From contig JAMPIT010000884.1 in the NCBI GenBank assembly GCA_026261815.1, positions 11,235,001-11,299,000 of the forward strand: 64,000 bases of DNA. Direction: 5' to 3'. Below are positions 11,870 to 26,300 of this stretch, one piece after another. The number at the start of each line of letters is the position of its first letter. The first letter of the stretch is position 1. The notes under the pieces were generated by a model. That model had not been told where the DNA came from. It made no database searches and was given only the letters and a program-made list of their open reading frames with translations. The position numbers and the translations under genes were made by a program. The DNA is from Monarcha castaneiventris obscurior (taxonomy: Eukaryota; Chordata; Aves; Passeriformes; Monarchidae).

Positions 11870-13105
11870 TCCAAAACCTTCTGCAGGACAAAACCCCTCC
11901 GAAGTGTGGGGGTTTTTCTCTCATGAAAACTTGAACACCAAGTGGAGAGGAAAACTCAAACCATGGGATGGGGGCAACCTGAGATTTGAGGGCAGGACTG
12001 CTGCTGCTGCAGACCCAAGAAGCAAACCCTGCTCAGAATGGGATCTCCAAGACTTCCATGCTTCCAGCTCTGTTGTGGGTGTTTTGAGAGCCATGGGGTC
12101 ACTGACTACAGGATGAATTTTGGGGCAGGGCTGCATTTGCTGCCAAGAAACACAAATTCCAGCCTTGGAAACTCAAGTCCACCAGCAACTCCCCAGGAAA
12201 GCTGTGTGTCAGAAACACCTCTGCCTCTGAATGAGAGGCCTGAATTACTGCTACCCTCCTGTAACTTGCCAGTTTTAGAGAGATAACATTTCTGAGCACA
12301 GACTTGGAAAAAACATGACCAGTTTAATTCTCACCTTACCAGAATTTCTGACCATATCTTAAGGAGCAACCATAAAATTACATACTAAATCAAAAACCAA
12401 AATAAGATTTAAATCAACAGCTTGCTGAAATTTGGTATTTCCTAAACATGGTCCTATATTTGAAAGCCCTTTAGTGGTCTCACTTTTCAGGTTTTCATCT
12501 AAGCTTTGATCTCAAACATCAGATACAGTATTTTTGATTTTCAAGCTGGTAATACCAGGAAAAAAAAGAGATTGGACTTTGTTAGGTCTGTATCTCATCT
12601 GCTGATTTGATACTTATAAAACAACTTCCTTTGTGATTTACAAAGCAGCTATGAAGGCCTTGAGATCCCTACAATTCCCCTTGTGCTCTCCAAGCTGTTA
12701 TTTTATATAACTGTGGAATTTGGTGCTCAGCTTAAGGAGTTTCAGTACTTTTTTTATGGACTTTGGGGTTTTTAATGTGAAATTGGTTCTCTTTTTGCGG
12801 TATTCAGGGCTACTGTCTTTTCATCAGAAAAGCTTGATTCCATAGCACCACCCTAATCTGATCAACTGTACTGTTAGCAAGGAAAGGTCACATCCAGGAT
12901 TTATAGAGAGCTGAGACTAATGGAAACAGTTGTCTCCAAGCTCCTGTTTAAGCAATACATTTAGACTACGTGACATTACGACTACAGTTTTGAAAAAGGA
13001 AAGATGCATTTCTTTAAAATTGCCTTCACTCCCCAAAGATCTTTAGAATGTTTACATAGGCAATAATTCTTGAAGCTATTACAAAAGCATTTCACCATCT
13101 GCTGT

Positions 13106-13355
13106 ATAGAATCACAGATCGTTTAGGTTGGAAAAGACCTCCAAGATCATCGAGTCCAACCATTAACCCAGCATTGCCAAGGCCACCTCTAAGCCATGTC
13201 CCCAAATGCCACATCTACATGACTTTTAAATATCCCCAGGGTTGGTGACTCCACCATTGCCCTGGGCAGCCTGTTCCAATGCCTGAATAACTCTTTTGGT
13301 GAAGAAATTTTTTTTCTAACATGCAATCTAAATCTCCCCTGGCACAACTTGCATG
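13106..13355 (-). mobile_element. CR1 LINE 3' fragment
   Basis: This is the reverse complement of the CR1 3' end. It starts at AGAATCACAGATCGTTTAGG and runs through TCATCGAGTCCAACCATT and CCTGGGCAGCCTGTTCCAAT. It is only about 600 bp below PRR5 exon 4, on its downstream side. Confidence 0.85.
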
Positions 13356-13952
13356 CCAAATCAAGGACAAGACAGCATATTTAGCAATATATCTAAATGC
13401 CATGTAATAGCATAAGACAAAATATGGGTGACTATAAAGCAACACACCAGGTGGAGGTTTATCATTGATGTTACTTCCATGAGGTGGTACCTCCAGAAGG
13501 TGTAGACAGTTACATGGAGCCTTGATTTTAAAATAAGAGAGACAGTGCCGGACCTCATTTATGTCAGCATGACTCTAGAATAACTCTTAAAACAAGCTAC
13601 AGCATTATTTTGGACTTAGATACTTAAACTAACTGGGATCTTTGTGCTTAGTTTTTTTGTTTATTACATATCTCAGTCTATTTTCACTTTTCCTGAGCAG
13701 GATATAACTGAAGGAGGTGTCCTTGCTGGAGGCAATCCTTCCCTGACTCCCTCAATGCTGCTCTAGGCAATCACCTCCCCTTTATGAAGGTTAATGAGAA
13801 CACCAAGGCAGGACCCGACAACATACTGTAGGAGTGGATTGAGACACGCTAATCCATAGTCCCAGGAAGATAGTGGAAAGCATGCCAGTGCCTCCAGAGT
13901 GCATTTGCTAAAACTCCTGTGCCATACATAGCCATGCTAAAATCCAAGTTAC

Positions 13953-14010
13953 CTTCATAAAACCGGATCTTGTCCCTTAGGATCACCATGCCTTTTGTGA
14001 GCAGCTGATT
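13953..14010 (-). CDS. PRR5: PRR5 coding exon 4
   Basis: The exon is 58 bp: 19 codons plus one base, reading NQLLTKGMVILRDKIRFYE. The acceptor is TTTACAG and the donor is GTAACT. It follows exon 3 after a short intron (14011-14663) and precedes a long intron of about 10 kb (3979-13952) that has absorbed an LTR element, a solo LTR and CR1 fragments. The residues belong to the PRR5 HbrB-like core. No stop or frame error is present. Confidence 0.9.
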
Positions 14011-14663
14011 CTGTAAATAAAATATGAACTACCTTTACTCAATTCTGTACTTCCCTACAGCCATCATATTTCACATTTTGTTCATTCTTTAGACAGTGAT
14101 GGGGTTTTTGTATTTTAAAAATTAATCATCAAAGGACTCTTGTTGTGTCCATCTTATTTATAAATAATTTGGAACACTCGTGAAATAATGCTATAATCGC
14201 CTGCTGGTTTTAGGATAAAAGATGTATTTTGTGCAGTACAAAGTGCTTCTCAAACTTCAAATGACTGACCTACAAAACATGTACTTAGAGAAGCAGAAAG
14301 AATATTGCTTCAATAGACAGTGGTACTTACTTCTAAAAGTCTTTCCTAGTAACTCTACTGCAATCAACTTCACTGGTTTACTCAGAGACTTCAATTTTAA
14401 GCTAAAAAAGAATGTCTGAAACCTCATGAAAGACAGAAATTACCTACAGAAACAAAGTAACAGGTTGGGCTTTCACAATCTAACTACACGCATGTATATA
14501 AAATCCAAATCCCATTAATCTGTTAATTTCAAAAACAGAGAGAAGTCAGTGGACATCTCTGAATGGTTTCAAGGGTCTCCAGGTCATCATTTAGAGTGGG
14601 CAAAATTATTTTTCTCAGTAGCATATAACAAAATTTGATTTAAATAAGAAAACACAGGCCTAC

Positions 14664-14712
14664 CTGCAGATACTCAGTAAAAAAGGATCCCAGTTCTGTT
14701 TTCAGTAATTGC
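14664..14712 (-). CDS. PRR5: PRR5 coding exon 3
   Basis: The exon is 49 bp: one base completes the split Arg codon, then 16 codons read QLLKTELGSFFTEYLQ. The acceptor is TTAATACAG and the donor is GTAGGC. It is a small exon whose sequence is near-invariant in the PRR5/PRR5L family, which makes the assignment secure despite its length. It is separated from exon 2 by a 5.6 kb intron. Confidence 0.9.
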
Positions 14713-17700
14713 CTGTATTAAAAAGAGCAAGAAAAGAATCTGTGTAATCAGCAAATCGCATTAGCTGTGCACTGCATGAAAGAGAGGAAGTCACTAATAG
14801 CAAATTACTTTAGTATGAGCACGGAGACTGTCATTAATGACTAACTACAAAGAGAGCAAACAGAGTCAACAATACCAAGACTCAAAACAGCACTTTTGTG
14901 TGTTGAAAAATATCTGCTGTCATTTTAGATGGCTCAATTGCACATACGAAAGGAAAATAAGATTTGATGAAAAGAGGATGCTTTCCATCCTACATTCCGT
15001 CAGGAGACTCAAGGCAGCTGAAGTTTCATATGGTTTCAATGAAAACACAGGTAGGAATTTAACAGTTTAGCTTTATCTTTCATGATTCCTCTACACTAAA
15101 ACCTACAACGCAATTTCAGAGGGCAATTGAAGCTCCCACACAAAACAAAATCCCACAAACAACTCTCAAATTCAGAAACTGAATTCAACCCAGTCCATAA
15201 GCCTGTTCGTATCCAGGTAAATTTCACTACATGGGTAGAAAGCTGTGTTATTTAAATCTCACACGCTGGATGCTAGATAATACTTCTCATCAGTCAGGTC
15301 ACTATTTAAATGCATAAACAACAGCTCATCGTTTTCTTATAGAAACATAGCCCCAGCTCGGTTTTCTGAACACATCTAAATCTCACCTAAATCTCTTTTG
15401 AAAACTTGTCTGTGTGACCATGTCAGGTCCCATGAAGATGTGAGGTCAAATGTGACTTAAAATCTAAACACCCCCTTTGATTAGAGTAATTATATGAATT
15501 ATATATTCAATAGCATGTCGTCTATCTCTTTGTGTTGTATCTTTAACTGACAACTGATTAATCAAATCATTTAACTAGGAAACAGCGATATCAAACCAAA
15601 TCCAGCATAGCCCCATGAAAGTCTACAGGATTTGATTCTGATGTTTTTACAATGCATGCTTCAGCACAGCCTCTTGAGATCTCCTAAAAGTTCAAGGAAG
15701 AGAGGAGCATGTCAGTCTTGAGGAGGCTGAAATATGGTATCTTGGTTTATTTATCCTTAAGGACATGTCCACATTGACTTCCTAGCTCTGGAAGGTCTAA
15801 GCAGAAATTAATTAAAAAATAAACAGAAGGAAGGACATTTTCAGATGCTCCTAAGCATCAAAGTCCTTTTCAGCTAGAAACTTGATTAATTTGGAGAAAC
15901 TATTTATGGACAAAAGTTCTGAAAGTCAGCTGAGGAATTATGCATATGTCTCCCGCTGTCATGAAGAGCTGTTGGATCACCAGTCCCCTCAGCATGTGGC
16001 TAAAATGTGTGGGAGAAGACAGTCCTGGCAGCACCCTGAGACTCTGCCCTCAACAGTAATACTGACAAGCCCTTGGCAGGGCTTAAAAGCCATCTCTCTC
16101 AAAGGCTGCTTAAGTTCCAGTGCCTTAAGAGCAGTCAAGGGGAACAAGGTTGTGACAACCAAATTGTAGCGTGTTCACTCCAAGTGGAGATTTACTGTCC
16201 AGTGAGATTACTTTTTTCTAGATCACAAGTAATAACACCAAAGGTTCATCTTACTTCGAACATGGATAGACAGACCATTTTTAGGTTGAACTAACAAGAA
16301 AGTTGCAGGTTTGAATTTTCCTATGAGAGTGAGAATTTATTCTCATGTATCTCTTTGTGCCACTGTTTCAAAAAAATATTGGTACTTTATGATGACAGAT
16401 TTTGCTTAATTTTGTACCCTCTCCTCAGCTGAGGATACATCAGTATCCTGAAACTTAGCTCCAGATGGATTCCTCAGTCTTGAAAAGGTGATGTGCAACT
16501 ACCTTCTCTTTTAATATTTTAGGTTCTACTGATAAATTCTGGTATTTAGGGCCAGAAATAAAAATGTATGTTCTACTTATCCAATAGCCAGCTTTCTGAT
16601 AAAACAAGATCCCACCACATTTCCATTTTTTTAGCTGAAATCAAACAGCCAGCTTGTAGGTAGTGCAACTGTGCACTGGACTGCACCACATCAGGCAGCA
16701 CCATGCCTACATTAACATCTGTGTTTACAGGACAGAAGAACTGACAGCACAATTCAAGCATCTTGCTTTTTGAATCCCTAATAATACAGATACTTCAAGC
16801 TACTTAATAATTTTTAGTGAAACAGTGAGGCCCTCGGGCCAGATCAGAACACTCATGTTTGATATTCTTTTTATATCCACAACAAAACTGGATCCAAGAC
16901 ATTGCTTGCAATTTCTTTTTCACCCTTGCTTAATTTCCTTTAACAAAAAACAGGCTTTCAGATCCTGGATAATTTCAATTACTGACCAACCTTATGTGGT
17001 GGATAGACATGTGGACATCACGGTGAAATCTGGGTAAAAATCTGACTAACCCTAAAAGAAATCCCTGACCAGATAGCAGATCTTATTTCAAGTACATCTG
17101 ATTTTTGAGCCAGGCATTTTGCACTCATAAAGCTTCTCTATCATTGATATGAGGCCTTCACTGCCTGTTTAATGACTTAATAAAATAAGATGGTAATATA
17201 AATTCCCTTAAAATGTGCTAAAATAGCTCCTGACTTTTTTACCCCTGCTGCTGCTTCATTGGTTCATTTCAAAATTAACTCTTGCAACATGACTCAGAAT
17301 GGAAAGTGTAATACTGTATAATAGATGTTAAATAAAGTTAAATGAAGCAAACAAATTATTTTACTGGGTTTGAACTCTGTCTCCAAAAGAGAAAATGCCA
17401 CTAAAATGTGCTTTCTTTGCATCACATCAGTATCCTGAAATTCAGAAAAGAGGCAGCTATAAATATGTATTAGCTTTAATACAGGATATCCTGCTTCCAC
17501 TGTGTTTCCCGTTCCTTCTTTTTCTTCCTTATTTTAAAAGTGGTCAAAATAAACACTTTGAAATTACATATGGTACGTGAAATGAAAAAGGAGAAAATGC
17601 TATTTGATTATTAATATTGGTCATGGAGTCATGGACCAAGAGAAAACTAAACAGTACATATACGCATGGAGATTTTTATTACTAGACTTTTGACTCAATC

Positions 17701-20295
17701 TCCTATTAAATTACTCAGTAAGGGCCCAGAAGAAGGAATGCACAGGCCACATACTGGTGATACTCCCAGTTGTTGGGACTTTACTGTGCTTCATCAGCTT
17801 TAGCAGAGGAATTCAGGAGTTCCAGCAGTGTGAGAGAGACACACTGGTTTTATTGCAATAGGGATTCTGAGGGCTGTGTATGTAATTCTATATTTAAGGC
17901 CACTTTCTAATGCCACAGGAACACAAGAATGGTGTCAAAAGGCATTGGTGTAAACAAGTGGCAGCTCTTAGGAGCCAAACCTAGAAGAAAAGTAAATGGT
18001 ACTGCACAGATTTGTATCCACTGATGTTTTCTTAAATAATCAGGGTTCACACCCTCGAGATGTGGGTTCAGAAGAAGTTTTATGTATTTGTTTGCATGTA
18101 TGTGACATGTAGTAGCTGAATATACGTGACATTCCTGAGTCAAAACAATGGTGTGCAAATATTGTTCAAATATTTACACTTGATCTATGAGTCAACTTGG
18201 ATATTCAGGGGTTTATTACGAAAAATATTCCAGAATTTGCTCTAATTAAAGAGGTAAAATAAAATAACTTCTTTTACTGTCCTGTAACTATTCAAGAAAG
18301 TAACTAACTAATATTAACCATTTACCTGAATGCTTCCACACTTGAATTCTGCCCAGTGGAAATAATGTATTTCTTTCTCATTTTGTACTCATGGGAAAAT
18401 GCATCTAAAACAATCATAAAGCAAATATACACTTGCTCCACTTTTGAGGTCATGTTTATGAATCAGGTATTTTTGCACTCAATTAATCCAAATTGCACAC
18501 ATTAACCCAAAGAAAGTTATTTTGAAATAGATAGCAAAAGCAGGTATTTTTAGCATGTGTCCAATCAGTAATTTCATCATCAGCTCAGGTATGAGGCACC
18601 AGGCATGCTCCCTGAAGTGACCTATCAGCTGAGATACCAACAAAGCAGCATTATCCCTACCCAAACAAAAAAGAAATGGGCCTATCAGGTGGCAGCAAAG
18701 CCCTTCATAAAATGAAAAAAAAAAAACCAGTGTATTTCTAGTCAGCTTGCCTGTTCAGCCACAATGAGATGCTGCAATAAATTCAACTCAACTATGTTAC
18801 CAAGCATCACTGTGGTGCAGGGTTTATAGCCAGGTAAATTAAAGCAAAATTTGGGCACATTTTTATCTTGTTGGTTCACACAAGATTATATTTGTATGAC
18901 ACATCAGCAGGAAATTTTTCCTCTCCTGTCCCGCACCAGCAGATGAGCATATTGAGGGAAATGCCTGGGGTGAAGAAATCTCAGCTCAGAAGTACCATTT
19001 TTTTCATTCAGATAAAATGAAGAACCCTAGCAGCACTTATAATAATAATGATTAAACCATTATTCCAGTAAGTAACTCAACATGATTCATGGATCATGCT
19101 AACTGACAGACATCTGAGAAAAGCTATTCTTTGTATACAATTTTCTCCCCAGAGAAGTAAGAAATAACTGGAGAGTAAGTTTGTTTTAATTTCAAAAAGA
19201 GCAAACACAGGCCCAATATCATCTGCCTGGACTTTTCTGAAGGTATTTTCACAATTAAAGGAACCAGATTGAGCCAACTGTCCCAGACTGGGAACCAGAC
19301 AGGGACACATAAACCCAGAATATCTGGGTGTTCTGGGCATTTTGTCAGACTCCAGTGTCCAGAGTAAGCAGTAAGGGAAAAGGAATAACTAAGGATCATA
19401 TCTGAAGACAGCCAGGGAATGTAATAAGCTGGCTGCCTTTTGTAAGTGCAAATTCTTTTCCACGATTTATTTTGTAAAGCAGTGGACAAACTTCTAAAAG
19501 TAAATCTACTACCTTGCCCTTACCAGTGAGAAGGTTTGGTAAGTAATAATAAGTGCTGAAAAAGTACTAAAATGTGAAGTGCTGTAAATCCAGATATCAG
19601 CTTATATCTTGGTAAATTTTCTTTTCAACTGTAACTTAAGTAACTCAAATGGTAGGATTTTCACTTATTATTAAAGGGAAGAAAGTTCCCATTATACATC
19701 TCACTGGCCTACAATTAGTCTGTTGCTGGTAGTATCATCACAATATGGGAAAGAAGTTGGAAACATAAACAGTGTTACTCAGGTCATGGTGTTAACAAGA
19801 CAGCTTTGTAACTTCACATACACTCATGCTGTGTGGAAGGAGCAGTAAGTAGATCTAAGGGACCACCAGGCAGGACATCTTTCCTTGCCACGTCTCACTG
19901 AGTGCTTGGAGGCTTTACCTCCTCCATGGATGCAAGGGAAGCACCTGAGCGTGGCACCTCTGGAAATGGAAGTATCACTGCAATGCAATAAGGCTGAATC
20001 ACTAGAGGGGTGCAGGTTTTCCCTTCCTTAGTTTAAAACCAGCACATCAAGACAGACTCTAAATAAACCCTACTGCTCAGGGCTGAATTTCTCCTGCAGA
20101 AGGAGGGATCAGCTCTTGCCCACAATGAGGTGCTGACACACATCAGCAGCAGTGATTACTGAGGCAAAATGGACTGTGCTGGTTGAAACTGCCACTGGGA
20201 GAAAAACCGTAATGCTCTGCAGAAGCTCTGAAGTACGAGGGCTGGCAAACAGTACTGAGCATCTGGCTGAGAACTTGCACGGCAGAGTTTCTTAC
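14713..20295. other. PRR5 intron, no recognised gene
   Basis: Unique-looking AT-rich intron. It contains only the exon-like segment at 18326-18381, a short A-run near 18715 and no clear mobile element. Confidence 0.6.
18326..18381 (-). other. Candidate alternative first coding exon of PRR5
   Basis: Within the intron between exons 2 and 3, the minus strand has an ATG at 18381 followed by 18 open codons (MRKKYIISTGQNSSVEAF) and AG before a GTAAAT donor. That outgoing phase (2) is exactly what exon 3 accepts. The frame is open a little further upstream to a possible TTTTAG acceptor, but in a phase incompatible with exon 2. So it could only act as an alternative first exon. I do not recognise the peptide; it may be chance. 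Confidence 0.25.
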
Positions 20296-20376
20296 CTGAC
20301 TCCTTCATTGAGGTTGTAAAGTTCATGGTCTGGGAGACCCTTACGCTGGAATACTGCTATCACTCCATTGTGGATA
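20296..20376 (-). CDS. PRR5: PRR5 coding exon 2
   Basis: The exon is 81 bp. The first base finishes the Ser codon begun in exon 1, then 26 codons read IHNGVIAVFQRKGLPDHELY and onward to NLNEGV, with AG left over for the next exon. The acceptor is CTCTTTCAG and the donor is GTAAGA. It lies in the N-terminal part of the HbrB-like region. Phase agreement on both sides (2 in, 2 out) ties it to exons 1 and 3. Confidence 0.9.
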
Positions 20377-23300
20377 CTGAAAGAGGACATGAGGAGTCAT
20401 TAGCACCCAGTAAGATTCAAGAAGGTGTATCACCTCCACAATTAGCCTAGCATTTCTCTCTAGACACTTCAGGACCTTTTAGAAGTCATAGATGACTTCT
20501 GGTACTCCATCCATCCCAGATGCCTTAAAGGAAATTACTGCCTAGAAAATAGACATCATCTTTTAAAATCAGTTCTTTTTCATTTGTTCCAACTCAGTAA
20601 CTTCAACAGCTGCACATCTGAAATCAGTAATTTCAAAAACTTAGGCCTGTATTTTTAAGTACTTTAAGTATGTCAACTATAACTTTTAATACATTCACAT
20701 ATTAAGTATACTGAAGTATTTAGAAGTATAGTTTTTTATCTCTGTGGCTCACTGCAGAGACAACAGCTTCCACTGCACTGGAGTCTGTGCAAAGGAGCAG
20801 CAATCAGCTTTAGAGCTCTGGAAAGCAGGAGCAGGACCAGATTTGCCCATCCTGGAGGTACGAGGGTGTGGGGTTGCGTCTTGTGAAGAAGAGCTAAATT
20901 AGGAGGTTGGTATCTGCTCATAAGGTGTCCAGGGGGAGGAAGCTTGATTCCTACTGGTTGGAAAGGCCCTAAAGATCATCCTGTCCCACCTCCCACCATG
21001 GGCAGGGACGCCTTCCATTAAAGCAGGTTGCTCCAAGGCCCGTCCAACCTGGCCTTGAATGCTTCCAGGGCTGGAGCAGCCACAGCTTCTCTGGGCACTC
21101 TGTACCAGAGCCTCAACCCCCTCACACGGAGGAATTTCTTCCTAACATCCAATCTAAACCTACTCTCTGTCAGTTTGAAGCCATTCCCCCTTGTACTGTC
21201 ACCACATGTCCTTGTAGAAAGTCTCTCTCCTTTCTTGTAGGCTCCCTACAGGTGCTGGAAGACTTGGTCAGCTATGGCCCAATCCAGGGCCAGATCCAGC
21301 TGCATGGGGCTGCTCCCACTGCAAGGGGATGTCATTGCAGGAGCTATGCCAGGCAGCAGCAAAGAGTGCCTCGGGAATGCCAGCGTCCACACTAAATGTT
21401 CCCAGGCCCATAAGACAGCTCCTTTCAATGCCTGCTGGGAGCAGAGGACTGGCTGGAAGGTAAACTCAACACTGTTCACTGAGAGATTCAAAATGCAGGC
21501 ACACAATAGCAAAAAAATGCACTATCAGAAAAGCTCAGCCACCTTCCTCTAATGAAAAAGGAAACCAGAAGTGGCAGGTGAAGGGTCTGACCTGCTGTGG
21601 GGAAATACAGATGCAGACAGAAATAAGAACCATTATCCTCTTTTCTCTTTTGTTCCTTTGAAGATGTTTCCGAGGCCTTACACACTACTACTGCCACAGA
21701 AGTCCCTCTTTCCCCCCTACACCCACAAGCACAGGCATACATTCATGATCTAACCCAGATTATTGTGGCTGGCTCATACAGACACACTCAATTAATGATT
21801 ACTTGAAAATCGGCAGATAAATGTCTCTGGTATACAGTGAAATGACTTGGGTATTTTTAATATTATGAGTAATATGGGAAGTAAGATTAATGTAGTGAAT
21901 TAACACAAGCAGCTTTTACACGCTCTTCTGATTCAGAAATTAACTTTGCAATATTCCCTGCCAGTCTTCTGCAGAGAAGAATGACTAAATATCTCTCTTA
22001 AAAGGCAACGTGCTCTCTCTCTCTTTCTCTCTGGCACCCCTTTCTAAAGGAGGGAGAGGTCTTCTCTCTCCATCTTAACAGGTCCATTATTACTCCTCAA
22101 AGAAATAAGAGAGAGCAAGCTTTTTTAACCAGAACTAAGGGGGACAGGTTGAAGGATTTAAGTTATTGTCTGTATAGGAGAATGGCATCTACATAAAACA
22201 TCCTAGCAGTGAACTTTTAATCTGCCTGGGGTCTCCCTTGTAGTGAGGGACAATATCTTGGCCTCATTAAGTTGACCACCTGCCTTTTCTTCCCATCACA
22301 GACAGCAGTGCATGTATGGAGGGTGCAGGATCCAGCCCCTGCCTGCAGGTTACATGGGAATGGCACTGGAACTGGCCCTCCACATTTCCTTAAGAGCAGA
22401 CACAGAGGAGTCAGAATAACTGGGATGCTGCTGGCAGCCTCAGCTGGTGTCAGGATAATGAACAGTTGGCTTAAATCTTCTTAGTTACCTTAAGATAATG
22501 AAAAAACAAACCCAGATCTTGCTTAAATCAATGGGTTTATGTAACAAGTGATTGTTTAAAAAGATGTGGTCAGAATGGTTCAACCTTTTGGTGTAAAGAA
22601 AATCTGAGCTGCTGCTTACACACAGAAGTCCTGCAAGATGCTTGAGGTGGGTGGATCGCTTTACCTGTGCCTGAAACCCAGCTTTTATTGAGGCTTAAGT
22701 CAGTAATGTACGTAATTAAACTTAAATTGCCTTAGTTAACCTGAACTGAAAATGCCTTGTATACTCCCTTCTGTAACTCTTTTACAACATGAAAGTTAAT
22801 AATGGACACACTCATGCACTAATATTACTGTAAACACCTTCTCTGTAGTTGCTTTGTGTGTAAGTGTGTGCACAGAACATGGTACTGCAGAAAACCAGTA
22901 GAGCCCAAAAAACTCTACAGAGCAGGCTCGCTGGAGGAGGGAAAATCAGGATGAGAAAACTGAAGAGACCAGGTTTTTTGGGGTGTTGCCTTTAGAATGA
23001 CAACAAAATGTCAGATGGCTCCAGCAATGTATTGTACTTATCTATCCTATGGTAGGTACAGATTGCCAAAGGCAAACTACCTACAACCAAAGCAGCACTC
23101 ACAGCCACAAAAATCAACTCAGCAGCTTAAGAAACTTTACCTCTTTCAAAAGACATCGCATTCCACATTTGACTGAACCACCTGAGGAGGAAGTGGCTCC
23201 AGCTGTCCAAAACATGGGGAATGGCAGCTCCAGCACACACAGCACAGACTTTATCCACCATTAGCTTCAGCATGAAGAGATCTGGAAGGTGTAAACCCCT

Positions 23301-26300
23301 GGACCATAGAGCTGGATGCTTGCTGACACCACTCCCGACCAGCCCAACAGTGCCAGGGTCAAGGTGGGCAGGATGGGGTGGATAATTCTGATTTTTGCAT
23401 AGTATCAATCTATTATAGGCTACTGCCCGTAGAGCTTGATACAACCAAAACATACATTTCTCCTGAGCTGCTATTTGTCCACCCAGATACCACTGGGGTG
23501 GGAGCCTGGATCCCTCCAGTAACACCCTGTTCTTTTACTGACATCTGGAAGCCAAGAAACAAAAACTATTGCGATTAAAACACTTTTCTGCCAGGTTACA
23601 ATCAGTTTGGCCAGAGATGAGGAACAACTCCAAAGCTGGGCTTGCAAGTCTTTTAAGTCCTGACCTTCTGTGTGTTTCAACCATGGCCAGGGCCCTCCCA
23701 GCTGGGCATTTCCTGGCAAAGCAGCAGGACTAGCCAACGCTGACATTCCATAAACATCACACAGATAATTTTAGTTCTCTAAAGCAGTCACTGCCTTTGT
23801 GTGCAAACAGCATAGGTGAAAATACCACAATGATTTTTATGTAGTGTTTGCAAATTCTCCCCTTCCCAGAGCTTCAGGTGAAGTCCACAAGAAAAAAACA
23901 ATGCTGTGTGAATAATCACGCCCTGTGACTACCCGGCAGTTAAAGACAACATTTACACTTTCAAAAGGGACTAAATTAGTTAGGGCAAATTTCCTCTGCA
24001 CAGTTACGTGAACAGCTAATTAACAATAATTAACCTGATCAATCAAAACCTTCTTGAAGACACCCTTGCTCCAGACTAAAACATATCTGAATTATCTTAA
24101 TCCAATTGGGAAGAGCCCATTTTCAGCACAGGTTCAGTCCAGCTGCAACTCCACCAGCCTTCCATGAGGCCTTGACCCTTCCAAAATAAGCTTGCGGATG
24201 CTAGTTCACTTATGTTTCTGGAATTTCTACCCAAGGTGAGGCAACCAACAAAAGGGATAGGCTGCAATTAAGTACTTGGTCATATAAGTGAAAATAAGCT
24301 GGTCTGGAAAACTCCGTCTTCAAAGAGTTTGGGAGGCATTAGTTCACTCACTTCACCAACTATAATCACTGCTCTTACACACCAAGAAATTGAGACAGAC
24401 AGGTGAGGGGACTTCCCAGAGGTGTTACTGAGAGTTAATATCTCTATGGACTGCAGGACAAAGAAGACTGGTTTCCTGCATTCAAGGAAGTATAAGTTAT
24501 TCTGGAGGGCTACAGGGAGCAGCAATTCCCCACTACCACCACCACCTTCTGTTACTGGAAAATGCTCCATGGAGCAGTGGTGGCTGGGTCAGTGGGAAGT
24601 CCCCTTCACCAGCTCTGTCCTCCCTCCCGCCCCACACTGAGACTCTGTCTGCCCCCCCATGCACATAGAGTGCCAAGCACTTCACAGAGGGCTTCAAATA
24701 AAGGGCCAGGAACAAAACGGTGATTCTCAGACAGGCAGAAATATTTCAAAATATTTCTAAATAAACACTGAATAACAGAAGAAATAAAATTTCCAAGTAG
24801 AAGCCATAGAAAAATATACTGGTCTGGAATATTTTCTGCCCTGGAAAAGCATTAATCTTAAATTAGAAGATGAAATATGGTTTTCATGGCTGTAAAAGTT
24901 ATTTTACAGCAAGTTGTTGTGCTTATTACAACCCTGTAAAAAATTAGCCCAGGCCATAAAATCCTTCCTGATTCAGTATGTTTCCTTGGATTTACTACTT
25001 ATCTCACTAATGTCACAAGCAACTTACACGTTTTCTTCACCTTTTGTTTGCTATCTCCTACTCTTTCATGTCTCTGTGAATTTTCCCTATGTTCTTACAT
25101 CAAAGAGGATCTAACAGGCTTTGACTAGAGGCTTTCCCAGAGCACAACTCAGACAGTATCAGCTCCTGATTAGTCAGTCTGTGCTAGTTCAGTCAGAATG
25201 AAAACCTTGCCATGGATTTTATTTGGCCTGAGTGGGCCCCCCTGGCTTGTGAGCTCAAGATTAAAAACCCTGGGTTTCTCAGTACAATTGGTTTAGTCAG
25301 CATTCAGCCTTCATTTTTTGCCTGAAGCAGAAACGGGGGTTGTGGGGGGAGAAAAAGAACTGAAGACAGTGCTAGTGAAAAAATCTAAACTATTTTAATC
25401 CAATGCAAATACAGTGAGTCATAATGAAGTGTATTGTTCTGCTATGTTGCTGTTGCTTGCTAGTTAACTGCACTGACAGTGTTTTGCTGCTCAGGTCTGG
25501 GGTTCATGGGAAAGCAAGCTCTGAAAAAGCCATGATGTAAAGTCTCATTTGCTTAATAGCAGACAGCAGCTTGGCACCAAATTTCTCTTTGATGTAACAG
25601 TGCTGAGAAGTTTCACTGCCTTTTAGTTCAGAGCTGAAGGAAAGTCCTTCAGCTCTGGGGAGGAACTGACCTTCCTTGCTACCGCAGTGCTATGTTCCCC
25701 TGGTATGCTGAATTAGGCTCCTTCAGGTTGTCCTCCCCTGGTGTCACAATGCAGAAAGAATTCTCAGGCATGAACAGTCTGAGCTGAGACTAGTGTGAAG
25801 GGGTCAAAGGTGGCAGAAGGGACATCACCTGGCCACGGTGGCCACACACAGGACAAGTGCAGAGGGGCAGCCGTGCACTCTCCCCCTTCTCTGAAAATGC
25901 CTACAGTGACAGAGCTGCTGTCCTGCAAAAGACCCCACTACCAGCACTTCAGCTTTTCAGTCCCTAGCATGTCCAGAGCAGCATCCTTGCTCTGCCTCAA
26001 AGATCTGCCTTTCAGCACGGGATCGGCCACTTTGTGTGGGGCCAAACCTGCTGTGGGTTGTGCTTCAACTCTCCCCACTTCAGTTCTCATGAACTTGATT
26101 CAAAGCTTTTTGAAAAGCAAATACACACATGCCACACCCAGGCACAGCTGCTAACTTCAGGCAAGAAAACAGCAGGCATTTAAATATAGAACAGCCAGCC
26201 TTGGTGAGAGGGGAGAGCTCTGCTGGTGCATCTTGACTTCCTTGATCAGCAAGCTCTTATGCTTACACAGAATGAAACAACACAAGCAACCTTTTCATTT

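Larger units (their letters stand above)
3979..13952. other. Large PRR5 intron rich in repeats
   Basis: About 10 kb. Besides the LTR element, microsatellite, solo LTR and CR1 fragments listed separately, I see no exon or RNA gene. Confidence 0.65.
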
